The translations under genes and the position numbers were made by a program. From Lutibacter sp. HS1-25 (lineage in GTDB: Bacteria; Bacteroidota; Bacteroidia; Flavobacteriales; Flavobacteriaceae), in the NCBI RefSeq assembly GCF_004121075.1, contig NZ_RHLN01000144.1, forward strand, positions 1 to 64,000: a stretch of 64,000 nucleotides of DNA, in the 5' to 3' direction. Every line of letters starts with the position of its first letter. Position 1 is the stretch's first letter. Under the pieces are notes generated by a model. That model made no database searches, was not told where the DNA came from, and worked only from the letters and a program-made list of their open reading frames with translations. Positions 30,079 through 37,251 of the stretch are shown piece after piece.

Positions 30079-31138
30079 AATATTATATATAGATGACTTA
30101 GAAACAAAAAGTCGTGAAAAAGATATTGAAAATTTAGGATACGAAGTTAAACTTTATAATCCCACATCCGATATATCAGATTTATTCAAGGAATTAGATG
30201 CTAAAACAAAGGCTTGTGTTTTAGACTATAGGTTAACTAAAGGTGAAAATAATGCTTGTTTTGACGCACCTACCATTGCTCAAACTCTTAGAACGAAACA
30301 CAAAAATGACTTAAAAGATTTTCCTTTGATTTTAATGTCGAATGAGGGTATTAAAGTAAAAGAGTTTGATAAGGATTTAACTAGTCAGGATTTATTTGAT
30401 TTTGTCTTAACCAAGCAAGAGTTTTCAAATGACAAATCTAATTTTAAGAAAAAGTTAGATTCTTTTGTTAAATCATATGAAATCATCATTCAACATAAAT
30501 TTGATTTAAATAAGATTATTGCATTTGATGAAAATTTCACATTACACTCTAGAATAAAATCTGATGCACTTACAATAAATAAAAATCTATTTTCATTGAG
30601 TAGTTTTATTTATTATGATGTTGTTAGGCCAATAGGTATTCTGATTGGCGAAGATGTTCTTTCTGCAAGGCTTGGGGTGTCAAAAGAATCTGAAGATTGG
30701 AATAAGCTTTTAGAAATAATTAACTCATCTATCTATGCAGGTGCTTTTTCAGACTACTTAAAAAGGTGGTGGATGGATAAAATCAATAAATGGTGGAGTG
30801 AAACAATAAGTTCGGAAGTATCATTAAGAAGATTGAATGCAGATGAAAGGGTGGAATTGTTAAAATCAAAATTAGGCTTAAAAAACTTAACACCGTTAAC
30901 TAAAACAAAGCATTCACTTAGTTCTAACTTTTGGACAATTTGCAAAGACTCCAGAGAACCATTAGACCCATTTGATGGAATTGAATTAATAAAGGATTAT
31001 TTGCCTTGGCAAGAAAAAGAGTATTTATCTATAGAATCAGCTTTAGCTGGTAAAATGGATGAATATAAAAATCAAATAAGTGAAATTGATAAAAAAGCTG
31101 TTCGAGAACTAGTTAAAAAGGAAAGAGCGAATGGATAG
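30068..31138 (+). CDS. Receiver-domain protein with unknown C-terminal domain
   Basis: Starts at ATG 30068 (356 residues) or, two codons earlier, ATG 30062. The N-terminal domain looks like a response-regulator receiver: KILYIDDLE with the acidic pair, and phospho-acceptor D53 in ACVLDYRLTKG. The region after about residue 130 is not recognised. It is helical, Trp-rich (KRWWMDKINKWW) and carries no obvious DNA-binding motif, so it may be an effector or adaptor rather than a transcription factor. The start lies inside the preceding kinase-like ATPase gene and the stop overlaps the next gene by 8 bases. The likely partner is the H542-containing protein. Confidence 0.75.
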   Translation: MAYKILYIDDLETKSREKDIENLGYEVKLYNPTSDISDLFKELDAKTKACVLDYRLTKGENNACFDAPTIAQTLRTKHKNDLKDFPLILMSNEGIKVKEFDKDLTSQDLFDFVLTKQEFSNDKSNFKKKLDSFVKSYEIIIQHKFDLNKIIAFDENFTLHSRIKSDALTINKNLFSLSSFIYYDVVRPIGILIGEDVLSARLGVSKESEDWNKLLEIINSSIYAGAFSDYLKRWWMDKINKWWSETISSEVSLRRLNADERVELLKSKLGLKNLTPLTKTKHSLSSNFWTICKDSREPLDPFDGIELIKDYLPWQEKEYLSIESALAGKMDEYKNQISEIDKKAVRELVKKERANG

Positions 31139-31844
31139 TTGGAGTTTAAGAAATTTAAGACAAGATCTAAGTAAATTCTTAGAGCTAGTCAGTGAATATC
31201 AAATAGGAGATTTTAATTCGTTATATAATTTTCAAGGAAAAATAGATTCCTTAAATTCATTCGAATATGAAATTAAGGATATTGTTTTTAATTTAAATAA
31301 GAGAATTTCTGGCACAATGCCCGAAACTTTAAATAAATATAAAATATCTTTGGATAATACCATTTCTCTGAATCAAAAGGATTTTACAATAAATGATATT
31401 TTAGCAAAAGATTATTTATTTGAATTAAATATTGATTCTTATGCTAGTACTGTAGAAGCAGATGGTAAACCTTATAAAAACTGTTGGCATTTAGATAAAC
31501 ATATAGACAGTACTGAGCCGAAATATACTCACCCAACGTATCATTTCCATTTTGGAGGTGAATATTTGGAAGGTTTAGATACAGGTGAAATTTCAATTTT
31601 TTCTAGTCCGAGATTACCACATCCACCAATGGATATCTTTTTAGGTTTTCATTTTATTATCTCAAATTTTTATAGTTCAAAAGACTTTCCTTTTGTTAAT
31701 GAACTAAAAGGAAAGTATGAATACCAGCAAATTATTAGACGAGCTCAAGAAAGGTTGTGGTCTCCATATTTTAAAGCTTTCGATCCAAAAAATACACATC
31801 AAGATTTTACAATGAGTAATCTTTTCCCATTGTACATAAGCTAA
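31131..31844 (+). CDS. Unrecognised protein with His-rich conserved-looking block
   Basis: A 237-residue soluble protein. I do not recognise the family. The first 90 residues are helical. The second half holds an unusual block of His, aromatic and Gly residues: NCWHLDKHI (about residue 119), HPTYHFHFGG (about residue 137), then SSPRLPHPPMDIFLGFHFI (about residue 157). Clustered His and Asp residues could bind metal and form a catalytic site, but this is speculation. It overlaps the receiver gene by 8 bases and is 1 base from the methyltransferase gene, so it is an integral part of the operon. Confidence 0.8.
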   Translation: MDSWSLRNLRQDLSKFLELVSEYQIGDFNSLYNFQGKIDSLNSFEYEIKDIVFNLNKRISGTMPETLNKYKISLDNTISLNQKDFTINDILAKDYLFELNIDSYASTVEADGKPYKNCWHLDKHIDSTEPKYTHPTYHFHFGGEYLEGLDTGEISIFSSPRLPHPPMDIFLGFHFIISNFYSSKDFPFVNELKGKYEYQQIIRRAQERLWSPYFKAFDPKNTHQDFTMSNLFPLYIS

Positions 31845-31845
31845 T

Positions 31846-33732
31846 ATGAATCAACGTATACTTACATATTTAAAAGACTATTCTTATGATACCAAAGATG
31901 TTAATCGTCTTTTAGTGTCCTCATTTTTGATTCTTAATAAAATTGATTATATAGAAAATACGTTTATCAATGAATTAATTATATCCGAAGAAAACGAAAT
32001 TGAACATGTAAAAGACTTTATTAAACTATTCGATAAAAAAGCATTTGATATTGAAGAATTAATAGAGCTTTTTGAATTTGTTATTTCTCCTCAAGACAAA
32101 GAGGTAAACGGTGCTGTTTTCACGCCAGAATACATTAGAAAACATATTGTCAAGCATACTATTGAAAAACATAATACAGATATTTTATCTAATCTAAAGT
32201 TTGGAGATATTGCATGTGGTTGTGGCGGTTTCTTTAAAACTATTACAGAAGTCTTAATAAATGAAACTGATAAGAGTTATTTTGAAATTTATAGAGACAA
32301 CATTTATGGTTTAGATATTCAAGAATATAGTATTAAAAGGACTAAAATTTTACTTTCATTACTTGCAATAAAAAATAATGAAGATCGTGAAGCATTTGAA
32401 TTCAACTTATATTGTGGTAATGCTCTTAGTTTTGATTGGAAAACGGATGAAACTTTAAATGAAAATAATGGTTTTGATATTGTTATAGGAAATCCACCTT
32501 ATGTTAGTTCATCTAAAATGGATGAAGAAACAAAAGGTTTATTAAAAAACTGGAGTGTTTCATCTACAGGAAAACCAGATTTATATATTCCATTCTTTGA
32601 AATTGGTATGGAAAACTTAAACGAAAATGGCGTTTTAGGATATATAACAGTCAACACCTTTTACAAAAGCTTAAATGGAAGATCTGTAAGGAATTATTTT
32701 TCAAAAAATCAATTTGATTTATCCATCATAGATTTTGGAGGAGAACAATTGTTTAAGAAGAGATCAACGTATACTTGTATTTGTGTTATAGGTAAAGCGG
32801 AAAGTTCTTCTGTTAAATATGTGAAGAGTTTAAGTAGTAAGATTCAAAAAATAAAACCATCAAATTTCATAAGTATTCCTTATTCTAATCTTGATGATTT
32901 TAATGGTTGGTACTTAATTAATAATAAAATTCAGAAAGTTATTTCAAAGATTGAAAATTGTGGAACTCATTTAGGTGAAAAATTTGAAATCAGAAATGGT
33001 TTTGCAACTCTAAAGAATAATATTTATATATTCAAGCCAACAAAAGAATCTGATGATTATTACTATTTGGAAAAAGATGGTAAAGAGTTTAAAATTGAAA
33101 AGTCAATCTGTAAAAATGCGATTAAACCTAATATCTTAAAACACGAATCTAAAATTGAAAGCAATACCGAAAAATTACTTTTTCCTTATACTATTGATGT
33201 TGAAAGTATAGATTTGTTTGATGCAGATAAAAGAATATTAAAAATAATAGAAGAAGATACTTTTAAAGCAGACTTCCCAAATGCTTATCAATATCTACTA
33301 ACTCAAAAAGTAGTTTTATCTAAACGTGATAAGGGTAATAAGCAATATGAAAAATGGTATGCTTTTGGAAGAAATCAGGCTTTAACGTTAAGTGGCCATA
33401 AACTATTATTACCATATATTACCAATGCTCCTTGTTTTGTTTATACAGCAGATTCTGACCTGTTATTTTACAACGGGTACGCTATACTTTCTAACTCAAT
33501 GGAAGAACTACTTGTTTTACAAAAAATACTAATGTCAAAAATATTTTGGTTTTATATTAAAAATACAAGTAAACCATATGCTGGTGATTATTTTTCTGTA
33601 GCTAAAAATTACATTAAAAACTTTGGAATTTGCGAATTGTCTAATAGTGATAAAGAAATTCTTTCTAAGTTGAATACTCAAGATGAAATTGATAGGTTTT
33701 TAGAGGAGAAATATGGTATAGAATTGGAATGA
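31846..33732 (+). CDS. N6-adenine DNA methyltransferase (Eco57I/TaqI-like)
   Basis: A 628-residue class I SAM-dependent methyltransferase. It shows VFTPEYIRKHIV, SAM-binding motif I (FGDIACGCGGFF, D121), a Gly-Asn-rich motif before catalytic motif IV NPPY (residues 216-219), and a C-terminal target-recognition-like region (EIRNGFATLKNNIYIF, then the end). The layout resembles Eco57I/TaqI-type enzymes. The N-terminal 85 residues are too short for, and show no motif of, a nuclease domain, so this is probably a methylase only. It is the last gene of the six-gene operon. In a defence setting it would mark self DNA. Confidence 0.88.
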   Translation: MNQRILTYLKDYSYDTKDVNRLLVSSFLILNKIDYIENTFINELIISEENEIEHVKDFIKLFDKKAFDIEELIELFEFVISPQDKEVNGAVFTPEYIRKHIVKHTIEKHNTDILSNLKFGDIACGCGGFFKTITEVLINETDKSYFEIYRDNIYGLDIQEYSIKRTKILLSLLAIKNNEDREAFEFNLYCGNALSFDWKTDETLNENNGFDIVIGNPPYVSSSKMDEETKGLLKNWSVSSTGKPDLYIPFFEIGMENLNENGVLGYITVNTFYKSLNGRSVRNYFSKNQFDLSIIDFGGEQLFKKRSTYTCICVIGKAESSSVKYVKSLSSKIQKIKPSNFISIPYSNLDDFNGWYLINNKIQKVISKIENCGTHLGEKFEIRNGFATLKNNIYIFKPTKESDDYYYLEKDGKEFKIEKSICKNAIKPNILKHESKIESNTEKLLFPYTIDVESIDLFDADKRILKIIEEDTFKADFPNAYQYLLTQKVVLSKRDKGNKQYEKWYAFGRNQALTLSGHKLLLPYITNAPCFVYTADSDLLFYNGYAILSNSMEELLVLQKILMSKIFWFYIKNTSKPYAGDYFSVAKNYIKNFGICELSNSDKEILSKLNTQDEIDRFLEEKYGIELE

Positions 33733-33750
33733 TTTAGAATTAAATTAATT

Positions 33751-33773
33751 TTTTTTGATCTTTAAATCAAAAA
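33751..33773. terminator. Weak bidirectional terminator-like hairpin
   Basis: TTTTTGAT (33752-33759) and ATCAAAAA (33765-33772) pair around a 5-base loop between the convergent methyltransferase genes. The stem is AT-rich and weak. Confidence 0.35.
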
Positions 33774-33806
33774 TGACTTTCAAACCTGTAATCTCTATTT
33801 TTTTTA

Positions 33807-34322
33807 CTAACCCTTTATACTTAGTTTTTCCATAATAATTTGTTGCGGTAAAAAATTCCAGCAATAATAACTGCTACTAAAGGTAATTTTATGTTCGGTA
33901 ATTCCATTATTTAGAAACTTCATACGTTTATCAAAAAGCAATAATTGTAATTCTTTAACTTTAAAAAGTTGTTTCGGGGCTGCATCATTCAACCAAGTAT
34001 TTGTCATAATAAGTGCAAAAGGCTTGTTAAATGACAAAGCTCTTTCAAAGTAGTTGCGCTTTTGTGTAAATGGAGGATTACTAATGATAATGTCCCAATG
34101 TTCAGGCTCATATTTAAAAAAATCCTGTCCATTGTCAATATGGCTATAGATCACTTTATTTTGAACACTAATTTGTTTTACAAATTCACTGTTTTCAGTG
34201 TCAAAAGGACACCATACAATTGGATTTTTTGGAATGTATTTTAAGATAGGTCTTACACCATAATCCGGAGTGTAACACTCGTCGTTTTTACCTTTGCTGA
34301 AAAGAATTTCCTTGCTTTTCAT
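33807..34322 (-). CDS. Phage-type N6-adenine methyltransferase
   Basis: A 171-residue protein with a degenerate N-terminal region (ECYTPDYGVRPIL, then WCPFD) and catalytic motif NPPF (N82-F85 in IIISNPPFTQKRNYF). Small enzymes of this pattern occur on phages and integrative elements and are thought to methylate adenine in DNA. Motif I is not a clear FxGxG, so the SAM site is of the reduced phage type. It is the last of five same-strand element-like genes (36061 to 33807) and convergent with the defence operon. Confidence 0.75.
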   Translation of the reverse strand: MKSKEILFSKGKNDECYTPDYGVRPILKYIPKNPIVWCPFDTENSEFVKQISVQNKVIYSHIDNGQDFFKYEPEHWDIIISNPPFTQKRNYFERALSFNKPFALIMTNTWLNDAAPKQLFKVKELQLLLFDKRMKFLNNGITEHKITFSSSYYCWNFLPQQIIMEKLSIKG

Positions 34323-34354
34323 TTGTACATTATAGTTTGAATAATAAATAAAAC

Positions 34355-34407
34355 GCCTGACTCCTTTGCTGAGCTTGTCGAAGTAAGCTTATCGAAGCGA
34401 GCCAGGC
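34355..34407. terminator. Hairpin terminator with a repeat inserted in its loop
   Basis: Arms GCCTGACTC (34355-34363) and GAGCCAGGC (34399-34407) pair with one G-T. The 35-base loop holds CTGAGCTTGTCGAAG followed by a diverged half (aagcttatcgaag). This sequence resembles the TTCGACAAGCTCAG repeat dispersed in many bacterial genomes. It lies between the small membrane-protein gene and the N6A methyltransferase gene. Confidence 0.5.
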
Positions 34408-34409
34408 AT

Positions 34410-34613
34410 TTACATTTTTCTTTTAGAAGAAAACAACCGTTTCAATGCATAAGAAACAAAAAAACTTACAATCGCCCCAATAACAGCCATTACTACGGTA
34501 AAAAGGACATCGTGTAAAGTAATGTTTAAAATGGTGGAGAGAAAAGTCCCTCCAACAATCCCAGAGCGTAGTTGTAAATTGTTATTGTTCATTGCTTTCT
34601 GCTTCGTTGTCAC
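34410..34613 (-). CDS. Small membrane protein
   Basis: A 67-residue protein, or 60 if it starts at the internal ATG at 34592. It has a short Asn-rich N-terminus (MNNNNLQLRSG), one long hydrophobic segment (about residues 34-56) and a basic tail (KRLFSSKRKM). A broken homologue is at 25609-25765. Its size, single helix and place beside another small membrane gene recall holin-like or element-encoded membrane proteins; function is not known. Its start overlaps the end of the preceding gene. Confidence 0.65.
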   Translation of the reverse strand: MTTKQKAMNNNNLQLRSGIVGGTFLSTILNITLHDVLFTVVMAVIGAIVSFFVSYALKRLFSSKRKM

Positions 34614-34809
34614 TCACCACTGCCTGACTCACAGCTGTAGCCACCGTTCCTGCAACAGTTAAATAGGTTGCAATGGTTACAATAATTGCAGGCAAAGCAA
34701 TTGGAGCTGCAATAATAGCGCCACCAGTAGCAGCCAAAGCAATACCAATATTCCGCAGTTTTCTAAAAAAAGTCGGAGTTGGTTTTTTATAGCGTTCTGT
34801 AATTTTCAT
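34582..34809 (-). CDS. Small membrane protein, Ala/Ile-rich
   Basis: A 75-residue protein with a basic N-terminus, two hydrophobic stretches (about residues 23-37 and 41-63) and an acidic tail (SDNEAESNEQ). No family recognised. It overlaps the start of the next small membrane gene, suggesting the two are produced together. A holin-like role is possible but only from size and setting. Confidence 0.65.
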   Translation of the reverse strand: MKITERYKKPTPTFFRKLRNIGIALAATGGAIIAAPIALPAIIVTIATYLTVAGTVATAVSQAVVSDNEAESNEQ

Positions 34810-34910
34810 ATGTGTTTTTTTATTGTTTTTAATTGGTCATATGCAATTCGCACAAAAAATTTTGTTTGTATCAAATTCATTTCGTTGTGCTCATTTCATA
34901 AGTATCTATT

Positions 34911-35306
34911 TTAAGATTTAATAGTTAAGGTTACTTGTTCTTTTCGGTCAAAAGCTTGGTAACAAATTGAAATTATTTTTTGAAACAAGGGTCTAGAGTA
35001 CAATCCTTTTCCAATGCCATTCAAATGCCCTACAGGTGCCAAACAGCCTTTCAATTCACTTTGCGCATCATTAGCAGGGTGTATTAAAATCAGACTTCTC
35101 CCAGATACATTTTCAAGCTGCAGATGGTATTTAAACTTTTCTGAAAAACGAGCTTTCAACACATAAACACCTTCAGGAATACAAGACACTTGTTTTTTAT
35201 TTTCAAGCCAAGGAAGTTCAATCACAAAGCCCATAAAATGACCTTGGTAAAAGAGGGCACCATTGGTACCCTCTTTAAAATAAGTCCTGTGCAGGGTTAA
35301 ATTCAT
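34911..35306 (-). CDS. DUF5675 family protein
   Basis: A 131-residue protein with the landmarks of DUF5675: TYFKEGTNGAL, ELPWLENKKQVSCIPEGVY, a central LIHPANDAQSELKGCLAPV, and a Gly-rich follow-up. This family is found on phages and integrative elements; its Cys/His-containing core suggests an enzyme (possibly a peptidoglycan-related L,D-transpeptidase-like fold), but this is not established. It abuts the upstream gene, sharing one base (35306). Confidence 0.8.
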   Translation of the reverse strand: MNLTLHRTYFKEGTNGALFYQGHFMGFVIELPWLENKKQVSCIPEGVYVLKARFSEKFKYHLQLENVSGRSLILIHPANDAQSELKGCLAPVGHLNGIGKGLYSRPLFQKIISICYQAFDRKEQVTLTIKS

Positions 35307-36061
35307 TAGGCAGTTGTTACATCAATAACCGATAAAGCATTGTAAGAACCATTTTTCAACGGATACATTTGTCCATTCACTTCTTGGTAAAACTCAATTC
35401 CCAATATTTGAACCACAGGAAGGGTTGAATTTGCAGTCACACTTGCTGTCAAGTTAATCACAGCAGTATCTGCACTTTCGTAAGGCAACACCGCAGTTTC
35501 ATCACTTTCAAAAGTGGAGGTTTCATTGGTAAAATCTACTTCAGCAGCACCCATCACCATTTTATAATGCGTAGTTCCACTTGGAGCAGCAATTCTAATT
35601 TTTGGAGAAAAAGGCGCAATTCCAACAGTCGCTTCACCAGACGCTCTGTTAAAATCCTTGTCAAATGCGACAAACAAAGTTGAGCCTAACTTCCCATTAA
35701 TGTTGAATTCAAATCCTTTTAAAAGATTCATATCACCAGCTTCAATGGTTCTTAAACCGCGTTCATTGGTTGCATCTGTTTTTACAATCTTTAAAAGATT
35801 GGTCGTCAATCTGCTCACCACACGTTTGTCTTTTGCATTTTGCAAAAGAATTCTAATTGCGTTGCGAATTACTTTTCCGCCTTTACCAGCAGCTCCAAAT
35901 TCAGAACCGTTTTCACGCGTTCTTTGAAACGCAGGATCATTTGCAATTCGAGATGCATCCACACCACCTTTTTCACGCGCAAGGTGTCCATCTCCAGTTT
36001 TGTAAAAAGAAATATCTCCGATAGTTCCTTTTAACTTAATAATGCCATTTTGTCTAGCCAT
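35306..36061 (-). CDS. Conserved Bacteroidota element-associated protein, 251 aa
   Basis: I do not recognise a named family. The opening MARQNGIIKLKGTIGDISF and the motif DGHLAREKGGVD look like a conserved Bacteroidota protein I associate with phage-like or integrative clusters. The first 100 residues are basic and rich in Arg; the rest is beta-rich (about residues 115-250), as in a structural or surface-layer domain. No signal peptide is present. It is first of five minus-strand genes. The pairing with DUF5675 supports a mobile-element origin. Confidence 0.7.
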   Translation of the reverse strand: MARQNGIIKLKGTIGDISFYKTGDGHLAREKGGVDASRIANDPAFQRTRENGSEFGAAGKGGKVIRNAIRILLQNAKDKRVVSRLTTNLLKIVKTDATNERGLRTIEAGDMNLLKGFEFNINGKLGSTLFVAFDKDFNRASGEATVGIAPFSPKIRIAAPSGTTHYKMVMGAAEVDFTNETSTFESDETAVLPYESADTAVINLTASVTANSTLPVVQILGIEFYQEVNGQMYPLKNGSYNALSVIDVTTA

Positions 36062-36224
36062 AATTGTATAAAATTTTTAATTCTCAACAAAGCAACTTAT
36101 CTTTAGGTAAAAATTAAAAAACCGACATCCATCCATTCCGAAACATCCTTTTTCTTCCGAAAAGGTACCGTATGGATGAAGCATACCAAAGCCTAGGATA
36201 AAGCCTAGATAGTGCATTAAAACA

Positions 36225-36428
36225 ATGAAAATAGTTAGAGCCTGCATATACCCAAAAGACATTCAGTGCATCACCGGCAGAAGTGAACGCTACGGTCGTA
36301 AATTACTCAATAAAATTAAAGCTCACTTTGGGAAGGAATCTTACCAGTTTATTACTTCAGAAGAATTTGCAGAATACAGTGGAATTAAATTAGAAATTGT
36401 GAATGAGTATTTGCAAAAAGTTTCATAG
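36225..36428 (+). CDS. Small DNA-binding-like protein
   Basis: A 67-residue protein with ITGRSERYGRKLLNKIKAHFGK, a helix-turn-helix-like basic pattern, and a second half SEEFAEYSGI. It resembles short conserved Bacteroidota proteins that may regulate element genes. Divergent from the 35306-36061 gene by about 160 bases. No closer family assignment is possible. Confidence 0.6.
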   Translation: MKIVRACIYPKDIQCITGRSERYGRKLLNKIKAHFGKESYQFITSEEFAEYSGIKLEIVNEYLQKVS

Positions 36429-36523
36429 TATTTGATGTGATTTAGCGCTATTTATAGTACTAAAAATCGTATCTTTATTGGAACGATTGAAAGTTAAAAC
36501 CAATCAATTGATATCAATGGTTA

Positions 36524-36544
36524 GGTCAACAAATCGGTCAACAA
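36524..36544. repeat. Integrase-arm-like repeat, copy 1
   Basis: GGTCAACAAATC followed by GGTCAACAA: two half-sites with a 12-base period. It is identical over 21 bases to 36718-36738. Confidence 0.6.
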
Positions 36545-36593
36545 AATATACAAGGTGTCAGATACCCCTTTAAAACAAGGGAAATTCAATTTA

Positions 36594-36615
36594 GTTTGAA
36601 TCCTGTCGGGGTCAC
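36594..36615 (+). other. tRNA 3'-end-like fragment (candidate att core 1)
   Basis: GTTTGAATCC then TGTCGGGGTCAC looks like the T-loop, T-stem 3' strand and acceptor 3' strand of a tRNA. The 5' T-stem strand is missing (TTTAG stands there), so it is a fragment, as left at an attachment site. A terminator follows. Confidence 0.4.
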
Positions 36616-36638
36616 TAGAGTAACAATCAAAAATGCCC

Positions 36639-36680
36639 AAATCCTTGTAAATCCTATATTTTACAAGGATTTTTATTTTT
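36639..36680 (+). terminator. Strong terminator after att-like fragment 1
   Basis: AATCCTTGTAA (36640-36650) pairs with TTACAAGGATT (36661-36671), followed by a T-rich run. No complete gene ends just upstream, so it probably belonged to the tRNA gene whose 3' end remains. Confidence 0.7.
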
Positions 36681-36717
36681 GAGACTGTTATGATAAATGA
36701 TTTAATTTCATTTATTT

Positions 36718-36738
36718 GGTCAACAAATCGGTCAACAA
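36718..36738. repeat. Integrase-arm-like repeat, copy 2
   Basis: Same 21 bases as 36524-36544. About 22 bases on, a related CCCCTTTAAAC block (36760-36770) also matches the first unit (36565 onward). Confidence 0.6.
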
Positions 36739-36788
36739 TATTTAAACGGAGTTAGGAAGCCCCTTTAAACAATGGGATGCAAAAGATG

Positions 36789-36812
36789 GTTTTAGTTCCT
36801 TCTCCTCTGCAA
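36789..36812 (+). other. tRNA 3'-end-like fragment (candidate att core 2)
   Basis: GGTTTTAGTTCC then TTCTCCTCTGCA resembles a T-loop and serine-type acceptor 3' strand. It is weaker than fragment 1. It has the same position relative to the upstream repeat and a downstream terminator. Confidence 0.3.
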
Positions 36813-36832
36813 GTAAATAACCAAAAAACAAC

Positions 36833-36867
36833 AAAACCCCATAAACGCTATGTTTATGGGGTTTTTT
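36833..36867 (+). terminator. Strong terminator after att-like fragment 2
   Basis: AAAACCCCATAAAC (36833-36846) pairs with GTTTATGGGGTTTT (36852-36865) around GCTAT, followed by more T. A canonical rho-independent terminator. Confidence 0.8.
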
Positions 36868-37050
36868 AATGCCTCAATTTATAACCAAAAACCATAAAAA
36901 AGCAAAAAAACTAAAAAAAAGGAGTCCAAATAGGAGTCAGTTTTTTATAAACTGATTGAATAGTTTTGTTGTAAATATAAGATTAAAAAAAAACTAAGCG
37001 AAAAAGCTCAATAAGGTTTGTTTAAGAATGTAATATTGAAAAAAACAATT

Positions 37051-37212
37051 TCAAAATGGATTTCCCCCTGGATTCTCAGGGTCATCAGCCGATTGCGCAT
37101 GGGCTTTTTTAGGATTTAATATTAAAAAAGTTCCTGCAGCAGTGAGCGCAGCATATTTTCCCATTTTTTTGATGGCTTCCTTTCGTGTTATTTTATGATT
37201 GTTTTTGTTCAT
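37051..37212 (-). CDS. Short exported-type protein (53 aa)
   Basis: Reads MNKNNHKITRKEAIKKMG, then KYAALTAAGTFLILNPKKAHA, and ends DDPENPGGNPF. A basic N-terminus with an ITRKEAIKK motif, a hydrophobic segment and an AHA cleavage-like site make it look like a small exported protein. Similar short proteins are common in Bacteroidota. It is upstream of the esterase gene on the same strand only in the sense of lying 3' of it (the esterase ends at 37252). Function unknown. Confidence 0.6.
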   Translation of the reverse strand: MNKNNHKITRKEAIKKMGKYAALTAAGTFLILNPKKAHAQSADDPENPGGNPF

Positions 37213-37251
37213 TACTAAAATATTAAAGTATTTAGTTTTTATTTTATATAA

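Larger units (their letters stand above)
36429..37050. other. Integration-site-like intergenic region
   Basis: About 620 bases without a gene. It holds two blocks, each made of a 12-base-period tandem repeat, a CCCCTTTAAA block, a tRNA-3'-end-like sequence and a strong terminator. A third pair of 12-base-period GGAGTC repeats follows at 36921-36938. The arrangement fits tandem attachment sites of integrase-type elements. No integrase gene is in the window. Confidence 0.5.

Noticed and set aside
31846-33732. Type IIG restriction enzyme (methylase plus nuclease)
   Set aside because: The N-terminus is too short and shows no PD-(D/E)xK or other nuclease motif; only methylase and target-recognition regions are seen.
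35658-36034. Plus-strand open frames opposite the 251-aa element gene
   Set aside because: They are antisense shadows; the minus-strand gene has the coherent conserved opening and operon context.
36540-36620. A complete tRNA gene
   Set aside because: Only the T-loop/acceptor 3' part resembles a tRNA. The 5' T-stem strand and a proper D-arm and anticodon arm do not fold from the sequence before it.
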